Assembly (NCBI RefSeq): GCF_007833355.1
Contig: NZ_CP020914.1
Coordinates: forward strand, 482,047-546,046
Source of the DNA: Denitratisoma sp. DHT3
GTDB taxonomy: Bacteria; Pseudomonadota; Gammaproteobacteria; Burkholderiales; Rhodocyclaceae
Reading direction: 5' to 3'
DNA length: 64,000 nt
Every line of letters begins with the position of its first letter. The first letter of the stretch is position 1. Of this stretch, positions 6,548-15,422 are shown in pieces. A program made the position numbers and the translations under genes. A model generated the notes under the pieces. That model worked only from the letters and a program-made list of their open reading frames with translations. It made no database searches and was not told the origin of the DNA.

Positions 6548-8659
6548 ATGCGCAATTTTCATCGTTCCTGGCTGGTCGCGGCCAGCCTGCTGGTCCTTTC
6601 CGGCAACCTGATGGCGGCGGGGCCGACGGCTCCCCGTGCTGCCGCCGTCGATGGTGCCCGCCTCGTCGCCGCGGATCGCGAGCCCGGCAACTGGATGAGC
6701 CACGGCCGCACCTATTCCGAGCAGCGCTTCAGTCCGCTGGAGCAGATCAACGACCGGAACGTCTCCCGCCTGGGCCTGGCCTGGAGCCAGACCCTGGAAT
6801 TCGAACGCGGCGTGGAGGCCACGCCGCTGATGGTCGATGGCGCGCTGTACATCACCGGCGCCTGGAGCATCGTCTATGCGTTCGACGCCGAGACCGGCAA
6901 GCCGCTGTGGAAGTACGATCCCAAGGTGGATCGCGCCATGGTCGGCAACACCTGCTGCGGCCCGGTCAACCGCGGCGTCGCGGTGTGGCAGGGCAAAGTG
7001 TATGTGGGCACCCTGGACGGGCGCCTGGTGGCCATCGACGCGGCCACCGGCAAGAAGACCTGGGAGACCCTGACCGTCGATCCGAAGCGTCCCTACAGCA
7101 TCACCGGCGCGCCGCGCGTGGTGAAGGGCAAGGTGCTGATCGGCAACGGCGGCGCCGACATGGGCGTGCGTGGCTACGTCTCCGCCTACGATGCCAGGAG
7201 CGGCAAGCTGGTGTGGCGCTTCTACACGGTGCCGGGCGATCCGTCCAAGCCCTTCGAGAACAAGGCGATGGAAATGGCCGCCAAGACCTGGCGCGGCGAC
7301 CAGTGGTGGACCTGGGGCGGCGGCGGCACGGTGTGGGACGCCATGTCCTACGACCCGGAGTTGGACCTGCTCTACATCGGCGTCGGCAACGCGGCCACCT
7401 GGCCGCGCGATTTGCGCAGCCCCGGCGGCGGCGACAATCTGTTCCTTTCCTCCATCGTCGCGCTCAAGCCGGAAAGCGGCGAATACGTCTGGCACTACCA
7501 GCTCGCGCCCGGTGAGCAATGGGACTATCCGGCCACCACGCAGATGGTGCTGGCCGACCTGATGTTCCAGGGCGAAATGCGGAAAGTGCTGGTCCAGGCG
7601 CCCAAGCACGGCTTCGTCTTCGTGCTCGACCGCACCAACGGCAAGCTGTTGTCGGCCGAGAAGTTCACCCAGGTGAACTGGGCGAGCCATTACGACCTCG
7701 CCACCGGCCGGCCGGTGGAGAATCCGGTGGCGGACTATGCCAAGGCCGAGAAGCCGGCGCTGCAATACCCCGGTCCGCTGGGTGGCCACAACTGGAACCC
7801 GATGTCCTTCAATCCGAAGCTGGGCCTGCTGTATTTCGGCGAACTGCAGATGCCCAATTTCTACGTCATGGACCGCAACGCCAAGTACCGGGAGCGCAAC
7901 CGGCGCTGGAACACCGGTCTGGACATGGCGCCCTGGGTCACCGACCCCTCCCTGGGCGGCGAGGTGGCGAAGCACGTGCGCGGCTCGCTGATCGCCTGGG
8001 ACGTCGCCGCCGGCAGGAAAGCCTGGCAGGTGGAGCAGTTGATGCCGACCAACGGCGGCACCCTGGCCACGGCCGGCAACCTGGTGTTCCATGGCACCAG
8101 CGACGGGCGGCTGGTGGCCTATAGCGCCGACAAGGGCGAGAAGCTGTGGGAATACCGCACCGTCTCGGCCATCATGGGCGGGCCGATCGCCTACCGCATC
8201 AAGGGCCGGCAGTACATCGCCACCGGCATCGGCTGGGGCGGCGGCCACGCCACGGGCTTTCCCGACGGTGCCACGGCGCAGGGCCTGAAGAACGTCAATC
8301 GGGTAGTGGTGTTCGCCCTCGACGGCAAGGCCCGGTTGCCGGCCGTGCCGCGCCTGGAGCAGACGATCGATCCGCCGCCGGCCACCGCTTCGATGGAGCA
8401 GATCGTCCGCGGCGGCGTGCTCTACATGAACCACTGCGGCGTCTGCCACGGCTCCGGCACCGGCGGCGTGCCGAACCTGGACGCGATGACGCCGCAGACC
8501 CGCCGGGAGTTCATGGGCATCGTGCTGGGCGGCGCGCGCCAGGACAAGGGAATGCCGGCGTTCCACGAGCAACTGAGCGCGGAGGAGGTGCTGGCGATCC
8601 AGGACTTCCTGGTGGCGCGGGCCAACATGACCAAGGCGGCGCAGCAAAAGGGACGGTAA
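6548..8659 (+). CDS. PQQ-dependent alcohol dehydrogenase with C-terminal cytochrome c (type II quinohaemoprotein)
   Basis: 703 residues. A Sec signal peptide (about residues 1-24, hydrophobic core LVAASLLVLSGNLMA) sends it to the periplasm. The eight-bladed propeller spans about residues 35-600 with repeated GKPLWK/GKKTWE/GKLVWRF blade motifs. The vicinal disulfide of quinoprotein dehydrogenases is present as NTCCGPVNRG near residue 135. The C-terminal cytochrome has a CGVCH haem site near residue 630 and a likely axial Met in KGMPAF. It oxidises a primary or secondary alcohol and passes electrons via haem c to the respiratory chain. The following SDR and MaoC genes suggest catabolism of a bulky or unsaturated alcohol. 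Confidence 0.92.
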   Translation: MRNFHRSWLVAASLLVLSGNLMAAGPTAPRAAAVDGARLVAADREPGNWMSHGRTYSEQRFSPLEQINDRNVSRLGLAWSQTLEFERGVEATPLMVDGALYITGAWSIVYAFDAETGKPLWKYDPKVDRAMVGNTCCGPVNRGVAVWQGKVYVGTLDGRLVAIDAATGKKTWETLTVDPKRPYSITGAPRVVKGKVLIGNGGADMGVRGYVSAYDARSGKLVWRFYTVPGDPSKPFENKAMEMAAKTWRGDQWWTWGGGGTVWDAMSYDPELDLLYIGVGNAATWPRDLRSPGGGDNLFLSSIVALKPESGEYVWHYQLAPGEQWDYPATTQMVLADLMFQGEMRKVLVQAPKHGFVFVLDRTNGKLLSAEKFTQVNWASHYDLATGRPVENPVADYAKAEKPALQYPGPLGGHNWNPMSFNPKLGLLYFGELQMPNFYVMDRNAKYRERNRRWNTGLDMAPWVTDPSLGGEVAKHVRGSLIAWDVAAGRKAWQVEQLMPTNGGTLATAGNLVFHGTSDGRLVAYSADKGEKLWEYRTVSAIMGGPIAYRIKGRQYIATGIGWGGGHATGFPDGATAQGLKNVNRVVVFALDGKARLPAVPRLEQTIDPPPATASMEQIVRGGVLYMNHCGVCHGSGTGGVPNLDAMTPQTRREFMGIVLGGARQDKGMPAFHEQLSAEEVLAIQDFLVARANMTKAAQQKGR

Positions 8660-8661
8660 GC

Positions 8662-9576
8662 ATGGCGATGCAGAGCAATGACGACGCCCTGCGCTTCGAC
8701 GGCCAGGTGATCGCGATCACCGGCGCCGGCAACGGTCTGGGGCGCAGCCATGCGCTGCTGCTGGCGAGCCGCGGCGCGCGGGTGGTGGTGAACGACCCGG
8801 CGCGGGACGCGGCGGGCAGCAGCGCCGCCGAGCAGGTGGTGGCGGAAATCCGCGCCGCCGGCGGCGTGGCCTGCGCCAGTCTGGATTCGGTGCTGGAGGG
8901 CGAGCGCATCGTCGAGGCCGCCCTGGACGCCTTCGGCCGCATCGACGGCGTGATCAACAACGCCGGCTTCATCCGCGACCGCGCCTTCCACAACCTGAGC
9001 GACGCCGAGTGGCAGGCCGTGGTCGACGTGCATCTGCAAGGGGCCTACCGCGTGACCCACGCCGCCTGGCCCCATCTGCGGCAACAGAACTACGGCCGGG
9101 TGCTGTTCACGGTCTCGGCCGCCGGCATCTACGGCAATTTCGGCCAGGCCAATTACGGCAGCGCCAAGCTGGCGCTCTACGGCCTCGCCCGCACGCTGGC
9201 GGTGGAAGGCGCACGCCACAACATCCGCGTCAATGCCGTCGCGCCGATCGCCGCCTCGCAGATGATGGGCGCGCGCATGCCCGAGTCCTGGCAGGCGCGC
9301 ATGACCCCGGAGGCGGTGAGCCCCGTGGTGGCCTGGCTGTGCCACGCCGACTGTCCGGAAACCGGCGGTCTGTTCGAGGCCGGCGGCGGCTGGTTCGCCA
9401 AGCTGCGCTGGGAGCGCAGCGCCGGCGCCACCATCGGCGATCACGCACCCCTGACTCCGGAAGCAGTGGCCCGCCAATGGGCGGTGGCGACGTCCTTCGC
9501 CGCCGCCGATCATCCCGCCGACGTGACCGAGGCCGGTACGATCATGTTCCAGCGCCTGGGGCTCGTTCCCGGCTGA
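8662..9576 (+). CDS. Short-chain dehydrogenase/reductase (MFE-2/17beta-HSD4-like)
   Basis: 304 residues from ATG 8662, two bases after the PQQ dehydrogenase stop. The open frame extends far upstream but only as an overlap of the previous gene. Cofactor motif ITGAGNGLGRSHA near residue 20, NNAG near residue 95, and catalytic Ser...YxxxK as SAAGIYGNFGQANYGSAKLAL. Together with its long C-terminal part this resembles the (3R)-hydroxyacyl-CoA dehydrogenase unit of peroxisomal-type multifunctional enzymes. With the MaoC hydratase just downstream it may carry out hydration/dehydrogenation steps of beta-oxidation on a branched or cyclic acyl-CoA. The specific substrate is unknown. Confidence 0.88.
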   Translation: MAMQSNDDALRFDGQVIAITGAGNGLGRSHALLLASRGARVVVNDPARDAAGSSAAEQVVAEIRAAGGVACASLDSVLEGERIVEAALDAFGRIDGVINNAGFIRDRAFHNLSDAEWQAVVDVHLQGAYRVTHAAWPHLRQQNYGRVLFTVSAAGIYGNFGQANYGSAKLALYGLARTLAVEGARHNIRVNAVAPIAASQMMGARMPESWQARMTPEAVSPVVAWLCHADCPETGGLFEAGGGWFAKLRWERSAGATIGDHAPLTPEAVARQWAVATSFAAADHPADVTEAGTIMFQRLGLVPG

Positions 9577-9629
9577 ACGTTGAATCCTGAAAGAGTAGTT
9601 GACCACGGGTTCGAACCGAGGCTTTAAGG

Positions 9630-10079
9630 ATGAAATATTTCGAAGACATCGCCGTGGGTCAGGCGCTCACCTATCCCGGCCGCCATGAGGTGACGGCGGC
9701 GGAGATCATCCGCATCGCCGCCGAGTGGGATCCGCAGCCCTTCCATCTGGACGAGGAAGCCGCCAGGCTGTCCATCTTCGGCGGGCTGGTGGCCTCCAGC
9801 GTGCATCTGTTCGCCATCACCAGCAAGCTTTGTCATTCCGATCCCGAGAAATGGGCGACGGTGAGCGCGCTGGGCATGCGGGAGATCAGGAGCCATGCGC
9901 CGGCCCGGCCCGGCGATCGGCTGGAAGTCCGCTCCATCTGCCTGGACAAGCGGCCCTCCGCTTCGCGCCCCGGCCTGGGCGTGGTCGAGTTCGAAGTGCA
10001 GCTCCTGAACCAGAAGGGCGAGGTGCTGTACGCCTACGTCAGCGCCGTCCTGCTGCGGATGCGCGGGCAGGGCGACTGA
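9630..10079 (+). CDS. MaoC-like (R)-specific enoyl-CoA hydratase
   Basis: 149-residue single hot-dog-fold protein. The hydratase-2 signature is present as AAEWDPQPFHLDEEAA near residue 30, with the Asp and His expected to activate water, followed by FGGLVASSVHL. It most likely adds water to a trans-2-enoyl-CoA to give the (R)-3-hydroxyacyl-CoA, which the preceding SDR could oxidise. It lies 53 bp after the SDR gene and ends the rightward alcohol-oxidation module. A hairpin follows it at 10098-10112. The family is secure; the chain specificity is unknown. Confidence 0.87.
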   Translation: MKYFEDIAVGQALTYPGRHEVTAAEIIRIAAEWDPQPFHLDEEAARLSIFGGLVASSVHLFAITSKLCHSDPEKWATVSALGMREIRSHAPARPGDRLEVRSICLDKRPSASRPGLGVVEFEVQLLNQKGEVLYAYVSAVLLRMRGQGD

Positions 10080-10097
10080 GGTTCATGCGATCGCCAT

Positions 10098-10112
10098 GCA
10101 GCCGGGGGCTGC
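10098..10112 (+). terminator. Hairpin downstream of the MaoC gene
   Basis: GCAGCC (10098-10103) and GGCTGC (10107-10112) pair around GGG, 19 bp after the MaoC stop. There is no T-run, so it may stabilise mRNA 3' ends or assist factor-dependent termination rather than act as an intrinsic terminator. Confidence 0.3.
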
Positions 10113-10228
10113 ACGGGCGGGCGGTCACCCGGTCCATGTATCATCGTCGGACCTAACGCTCATGGAAGCCAATTTTCCGCCCCGGCGCATGAAATACGCG
10201 AAGAGCAAGAAGGCCCTCCCCCTCCCGG

Positions 10229-10249
10229 CCTCCCCCTCTCCGGGGGAGG
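10229..10249. repeat. C/G-rich intergenic hairpin, distant relative of the dispersed element
   Basis: CCTCCCCC (10229-10236) pairs with GGGGGAGG (10242-10249) over a TCTCC loop. Shortly after comes CTCGCTGCGCTCG, a 13-mer also present in the dispersed element at 61.81-61.95 kb (there on the other strand). It lies in the 252-bp gap before the PpiC-type gene. Relationship to the element is suggested only by these short matches. Confidence 0.4.
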
Positions 10250-10331
10250 TGACGGCATTGGCTCGCTGCGCTCGAAGTCGCCACACGCTCCGTTTTTGCA
10301 TTCTTTCACGCTAATTCGAAGAAGCTCCGCC

Positions 10332-11132
10332 ATGAACCAAGTCATCAATTTCTACCGCAAGCAGCCCGCCGGAATCAGCGTCAACGGCGAATCGATTTCA
10401 GCCGAGGCGATCGATGCCGTCGCCGAGCAGTTCGCCGATGCGCCCGAGCCCCGCGAGGCGGCGGCCCGGGCGCTGGTGGTGCGGACATTGTTGCGGCAGC
10501 AGGCGATTCGGCAGGGGATCGAGGCGGACGATGAAGAAGGTGCGCTGGAGCGCCTGATCGAGCAGGAAGTGCCGGCGTCGGAAGTCTCCGATGCGGAGGT
10601 GCGGCGCTATTTCGAGGCCAACCGGGACAAGTTCCGCAGCGGCGATTTGTTCGAGGTGCGCCATATTCTGTTCGAACTCGCGCCGGACGACGACAAGACC
10701 GAACTGGCGCGCAAGGCGGACGCGGTGCTGCTCGCACTGAAGAACGATCCGGAGGCTTTCGAACGCATCGCCCGCGAGCAGTCCGCCTGCTCCAGCGCCG
10801 CGCTGGGCGGCTCGTTGGGCCAGATCACCCGCGACGCCGTGGTGCCTGAATTCTGGTCGGCGCTGGTGGGGCAGGGCAAGCCGGGCTTGCTGCCGCATCC
10901 CGTGGAAAGCCGCTTCGGCCTGCACATCATCCGGATCGACCGCTGCGCGCTGGGGGAGGCATTGCCCTTCGAGGCCGTGGAAAAACGCATTCGTCCTTTC
11001 CTGGCCGCGCGCCTGGAGCAGGTGAGCTACCAGCGCTATATCGCCCGCCTGATCGAAGCGGCGCAGATCGTCGGTATCGATCTCGGTGAGGATGTGACGC
11101 TCGGCACCGGCCACGGCTTGCCGAGCGAATAG
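10332..11132 (+). CDS. Parvulin-type (PpiC) peptidyl-prolyl isomerase, NifM-like
   Basis: 266 residues from ATG 10332. An N-terminal helical region (to about residue 105) precedes the parvulin domain, recognised by EVRHILFELAPDDDK, SACSSAALGGSLGQI and HPVESRFGLHIIRIDR. No signal peptide or membrane anchor is visible, so unlike SurA or PpiD it should be cytoplasmic. This matches NifM-like proteins, which help fold particular enzymes, but no nif genes are near and the client cannot be named. It stands alone, ahead of purL. Confidence 0.85.
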   Translation: MNQVINFYRKQPAGISVNGESISAEAIDAVAEQFADAPEPREAAARALVVRTLLRQQAIRQGIEADDEEGALERLIEQEVPASEVSDAEVRRYFEANRDKFRSGDLFEVRHILFELAPDDDKTELARKADAVLLALKNDPEAFERIAREQSACSSAALGGSLGQITRDAVVPEFWSALVGQGKPGLLPHPVESRFGLHIIRIDRCALGEALPFEAVEKRIRPFLAARLEQVSYQRYIARLIEAAQIVGIDLGEDVTLGTGHGLPSE

Positions 11133-11258
11133 TCCGGATCACCGGCAGTTCGGCCGGGTCCGAGGTGGCCCGGCCACCGGCGTGCCGGGAAAGCGAGGGG
11201 GAAGCCCGTATAATTCGGGCTCCGGTCCGTTTCCCCTATTTCCCTCCCCTTTTCCGTC

Positions 11259-14200
11259 ATGCCCCAAGTGCTTTCCCTGCGCGGCACCGCCGCTTTTTCC
11301 GCTTCCCGCCTTTCCCGTCTGCAGGAACAGGCCCGTGCCGCGGTGTCCGGCCTCTCCGGGTTGCAGGCCGAGCACTGGTATTTCGTCGAGAGCGAAGGCG
11401 CCCTGGAAGGCGATGAACTGGCCCGCCTGAAGGATCTGCTGGGCATTCCCGCCGCGCTGCCGGCGGAACCCAAGGGTGAACTGCTGCTGGTGACGCCGCG
11501 CCTGGGCACGATTTCGCCCTGGGCTTCCAAGGCCACCGACATCGCCCGCAACTGCGGCTTCGCCGGTATCAAGCGCATCGAGCGCGGCATCGCTTTCCAT
11601 GCACAGGGCAAGAAGCTGGATCGCACTGCCCTGGCGGCCAAACTCCATGACCGGATGACCGAATCGGTGCTGGCCTCGGCCGAGGAAGCCCTGGCGCTGT
11701 TCCATCACGTGGCGCCCCAGCCGCTGACCACGGTGGACCTGCTGGCCCGGGGCCGTGCGGCCCTGGCGGCGGCCAATGGCGAACTGGGCCTGGCCCTGTC
11801 GGACGACGAGATCGACTATCTGGTGGAGAACTTCACCAAGGCCGGGCGCAATCCCACGGACGTGGAACTGATGATGTTCGCCCAGGCCAACTCCGAGCAC
11901 TGCCGGCACAAGATCTTCAACGCTTCCTGGACCGTGGACGGGGAGGACCAGCCCCATTCCCTGTTCGGCATGATCCGCGAGACCCACAAGGCCCACCCCG
12001 AAGGCACGGTGGTGGCCTATTCCGACAACGCCGCGGTGATCGAGGGGGCGAAGGTCAAGCGTTTCTACCCGGACGGCCAGGGCCAATACCGCTGGCAGGA
12101 AGAGACCACCCACATCCTGGCCAAGGTGGAGACCCACAACCACCCGACCGCGATCTCCCCCTTCCCGGGCGCCGCCACCGGCTCCGGCGGCGAGATCCGC
12201 GACGAGGGGGCGACGGGGCGCGGCTCCAAGCCCAAGGCCGGCTTGTGCGGTTTTTCCGTCTCCGACCTCAACATTCCCGGCCATGTCCAGCCCTGGGAGT
12301 CGCAATACGGCAAGCCCGAGCGCATCGCCTCGGCGCTGGACATCATGATCGAAGGCCCCATCGGCGCGGCGGCCTTCAACAACGAATTCGGCCGTCCCAA
12401 CCTGGCGGGCTATTTCCGCACCTTCGAGCAGGCCTTCAACGGCGAGGTGCGCGGCTACCACAAGCCCATCATGATCGCCGGCGGCGTCGGCAACATCCAG
12501 GCCGAACAGTCCTTCAAGATTCCGTTCCCGGCCGGTACCCTGCTGATCCAGCTGGGCGGGCCGGGGATGCTGATCGGTCTGGGCGGCGGCGCCGCTTCCT
12601 CGATGGCTACCGGCACCAACACCGCCGACCTGGACTTCGCCTCGGTGCAGCGCGGCAACCCGGAAATCCAGCGCCGCGCCCAGGAGGTGATCGACAGGTG
12701 CTGGCAGATGGGGGCGAACAACCCGGTGCTGGCCATCCATGACGTCGGCGCCGGCGGCATTTCCAACGCCATGCCGGAACTGGCCCACGACGCCGGCCGC
12801 GGCGCCCATTTCGACCTGCGCGCCGTGCCCAGCGAGGAGCCGGGCATGTCGCCGCGGGAGATCTGGAGCAACGAGGCCCAGGAGCGCTACGTGCTGGCCG
12901 TCGCCCCGGAGCGCCTGGACGAGTTCCGCGCCCTGTGCGAGCGCGAGCGCTGCCCCTTCGCGGTGCTGGGCAGCGCCACCGACGACGGCCAGCTGATCGT
13001 CAAGGACGACCATTTCGGCAACCGGCCGGTGGACATGGCGATGGAAGTGCTGCTGGGCAAGCCGCCCCGCATGCACCGCGACGCCCGTCGCGCCCGGCCG
13101 GCCGGCGCGGCCCTGGACATCGAACAGGCGGACCTCTGGGAGGCCGTCTCCCGCGTGCTGCGCCTGCCCGCCGTGGCCTCGAAGAACTTTCTCATCACCA
13201 TCGGCGACCGCAGCGTCGGCGGCCTCACCGCCCGCGACCAGATGGTCGGCCCCTGGCAGGTGCCGGTGGCCGACGTGGCGGTGACCGCGATGGGCTTCGA
13301 CACGGTGCTGGGCGAGGCTTTCGCCATGGGCGAGCGTACGCCGCTGGCGCTGCTCGACGGCCCGGCCTCGGGCCGCATGGCGGTGGGCGAGGCGATCACC
13401 AACATCGCCGCCGCCGACATTGGCGCGATCGGCAGGATCAAGCTCTCCGCCAACTGGATGGCCGCCGCCGGCCACGGCCATGAGGATGCGATCCTGTTCG
13501 ACACCGTGAAGGCCGTGGGCCTGGAATTCTGCCCGGCCCTGGGCGTGGCGATCCCGGTGGGCAAGGATTCGCTGTCCATGCGTACCAAGTGGGAGGCGGA
13601 CGGCAGCGCCAAGCAGGTCACCGCGCCGGTGTCGCTGATCGTCACCGCCTTCGCCCCCTGCGCCGACATCCGCAGGACCCTCACGCCCCAACTGCGGGAC
13701 GACAAGGACGTGGGAGAGACCGAGCTGGTGCTGATCGATCTCGGCCAAGGCCAGAACCGCCTGGGCGGCTCCGCCCTGGCCCAGGTGTATGGCGTGTCCG
13801 GCGATGCCGCGCCGGATGTGGACGCGGCTTCCCTCAAAGCCTTCTTCGAGGCGATCCAGGCGCTGAACCGGGACGGCAAGCTCCTGGCCTATCACGACCG
13901 TTCCGACGGCGGCCTGTTCGCCACGGTCTGCGAAATGGCCTTCGCCGCCCGCATCGGCGTGTCGCTGAACCTGGATACGCTGTGCTACGACCCGCTGATG
14001 AACGACGTGGACGGCATCGAACGGGCGCCGCAGATCGTCGAGGGCCGCATGCGCGACCGCCTGATCGGCGCCCTGTTCAACGAGGAACTGGGGGCCGTGG
14101 TGCAGATCCGCCGCGCCGACCGCAGCGCCGTGATGGACGCACTGCGGGCCGCGGGCCTGGGCAAGTGCAGCCACATCGTCGGCTCCCCCAACACTTTCGG

Positions 14201-15188
14201 CGAGGTGCGCGTCTGGCGCAACGCCAAGCAGGCTTTTGGTGCGCCGATCGCCGAGATCCAGCGCGCCTGGAGCGAGGTGAGCCACCAGATCGCCCGCCTG
14301 CGCGACGACCCCGCCTGTGCCCAGGAGGAGTTCGACGCCCTCAACGACGCCGCCGATCCAGGGCTCTCCTGCCAGTTGAGCTTCGATCCGGCCCAGGACG
14401 TGGCTGCGCCGTTCATCGCCAGCGGCGTGCGGCCCCGCATGGCGATTCTGCGCGAACAGGGCGTGAACGGCCACGTGGAAATGGCCGCCGCCTTCGACCG
14501 CGCCGGCTTCGACGCGGTGGACGTGCATATGTCCGACCTCCAGGCCGGCCGCGTGCGGCTCGCCGATTTCAAGGGTCTGGCGGCCTGCGGCGGCTTCTCC
14601 TACGGTGACGTGCTGGGGGCCGGCCAGGGCTGGGCCAAGTCCATTCTCTTCAACAGCCGGCTGAAGGACGAATTCGCCACCTTCTTCCAGCGCCCCGACA
14701 GCTTCGCCCTGGGCGTCTGCAACGGCTGCCAGATGATGAGCAACCTGGCGTCCATCATCCCCGGCGCCGAGGACTGGCCCACCTTCCACCGCAACCGCAG
14801 CGAGCAGTTCGAGGCCCGCTTCGTCATGGTGGAGATTCCCGATTCGCCTTCCATCTTCCTGGCCGGCATGGGCGGCTCGCGCCTGCCGGTGGTGGTCTCC
14901 CACGGCGAGGGCCGCGCGGTGTTCGCCGGCGATGCCCAGGAACGGGCGCGGGTGGCGCTGCGCTACGTGGACAACCGGGGCGCGGTGGCCGCGACCTACC
15001 CGGCCAACCCCAACGGTTCGCCGGCCGGCATCACCGGCGTCACCACCGCCGACGGCCGCTTCACCATCATGATGCCGCACCCGGAGCGCATCTTCCGCAC
15101 CGCCCAGATGAGCTGGGCGCCGCTCGGCCTGGGCGAGGACGGCCCCTGGCTCACCATGTTCCGCAATGCGCGGAAGTGGGTGGGGTAG
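11259..15188 (+). CDS. purL: Phosphoribosylformylglycinamidine synthase
   Basis: 1309-residue single-chain FGAM synthase, the long form typical of beta- and gammaproteobacteria. It converts FGAR, glutamine and ATP to FGAM in purine biosynthesis. An N-terminal PurS-like part is followed by two AIRS-like halves (ATP motifs around [20 protein letters not shown]) and a C-terminal class I glutamine amidotransferase domain. In the amidotransferase domain the nucleophile Cys is in [13 protein letters not shown] and the catalytic His in [12 protein letters not shown] 11259 is the only sensible start. It is monocistronic in appearance, with a palindromic repeat between it and relA. Confidence 0.97.
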   Translation: MPQVLSLRGTAAFSASRLSRLQEQARAAVSGLSGLQAEHWYFVESEGALEGDELARLKDLLGIPAALPAEPKGELLLVTPRLGTISPWASKATDIARNCGFAGIKRIERGIAFHAQGKKLDRTALAAKLHDRMTESVLASAEEALALFHHVAPQPLTTVDLLARGRAALAAANGELGLALSDDEIDYLVENFTKAGRNPTDVELMMFAQANSEHCRHKIFNASWTVDGEDQPHSLFGMIRETHKAHPEGTVVAYSDNAAVIEGAKVKRFYPDGQGQYRWQEETTHILAKVETHNHPTAISPFPGAATGSGGEIRDEGATGRGSKPKAGLCGFSVSDLNIPGHVQPWESQYGKPERIASALDIMIEGPIGAAAFNNEFGRPNLAGYFRTFEQAFNGEVRGYHKPIMIAGGVGNIQAEQSFKIPFPAGTLLIQLGGPGMLIGLGGGAASSMATGTNTADLDFASVQRGNPEIQRRAQEVIDRCWQMGANNPVLAIHDVGAGGISNAMPELAHDAGRGAHFDLRAVPSEEPGMSPREIWSNEAQERYVLAVAPERLDEFRALCERERCPFAVLGSATDDGQLIVKDDHFGNRPVDMAMEVLLGKPPRMHRDARRARPAGAALDIEQADLWEAVSRVLRLPAVASKNFLITIGDRSVGGLTARDQMVGPWQVPVADVAVTAMGFDTVLGEAFAMGERTPLALLDGPASGRMAVGEAITNIAAADIGAIGRIKLSANWMAAAGHGHEDAILFDTVKAVGLEFCPALGVAIPVGKDSLSMRTKWEADGSAKQVTAPVSLIVTAFAPCADIRRTLTPQLRDDKDVGETELVLIDLGQGQNRLGGSALAQVYGVSGDAAPDVDAASLKAFFEAIQALNRDGKLLAYHDRSDGGLFATVCEMAFAARIGVSLNLDTLCYDPLMNDVDGIERAPQIVEGRMRDRLIGALFNEELGAVVQIRRADRSAVMDALRAAGLGKCSHIVGSPNTFGEVRVWRNAKQAFGAPIAEIQRAWSEVSHQIARLRDDPACAQEEFDALNDAADPGLSCQLSFDPAQDVAAPFIASGVRPRMAILREQGVNGHVEMAAAFDRAGFDAVDVHMSDLQAGRVRLADFKGLAACGGFSYGDVLGAGQGWAKSILFNSRLKDEFATFFQRPDSFALGVCNGCQMMSNLASIIPGAEDWPTFHRNRSEQFEARFVMVEIPDSPSIFLAGMGGSRLPVVVSHGEGRAVFAGDAQERARVALRYVDNRGAVAATYPANPNGSPAGITGVTTADGRFTIMMPHPERIFRTAQMSWAPLGLGEDGPWLTMFRNARKWVG

Positions 15189-15242
15189 GCTGGGCTCGCC
15201 CCCCCTTCGGATTCTCCCTCTTCGCCTCGGGATGCCCGTACG

Positions 15243-15266
15243 TCATTCCGGCCTGCGCCGGAATGA
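15243..15266. repeat. REP-like palindrome between purL and relA
   Basis: TCATTCCGGC (15243-15252) and GCCGGAATGA (15257-15266) are perfect 10-bp complementary arms around CTGC. Palindromes of this TCATTCCGGC type are commonly repeated in proteobacterial intergenic spacers as REP-like units. There is no T-run. It lies 55 bp after purL and is the only copy I found in this window. Confidence 0.6.
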
Positions 15267-15422
15267 TGGGAAATGTGTGCATCCGACAGCCTTCAAGGGA
15301 AGGAACCGGTGCGTGGCCGTTCATTCGTTTGTCCTGGGCGACCGGGCCGATTGGCCAAGGCGGGGCGATGCGTACGATAATCCGTTCCGCGCGAGTCCGC
15401 GCCGCAACCTTTCAGTAATGCC

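Noticed and set aside
4964..8647. A 1227-codon open frame on the minus strand opposite the aldehyde and PQQ dehydrogenase genes
   Set aside because: It is His/Arg/Gly-rich with no domain, is antisense to two clear enzymes, and results from the high third-position GC of the real genes.
11139..15080. A 1313-codon minus-strand frame opposite purL
   Set aside because: Shadow of purL: repetitive Gly/Ala/His/Val composition, no motifs, no start signal.
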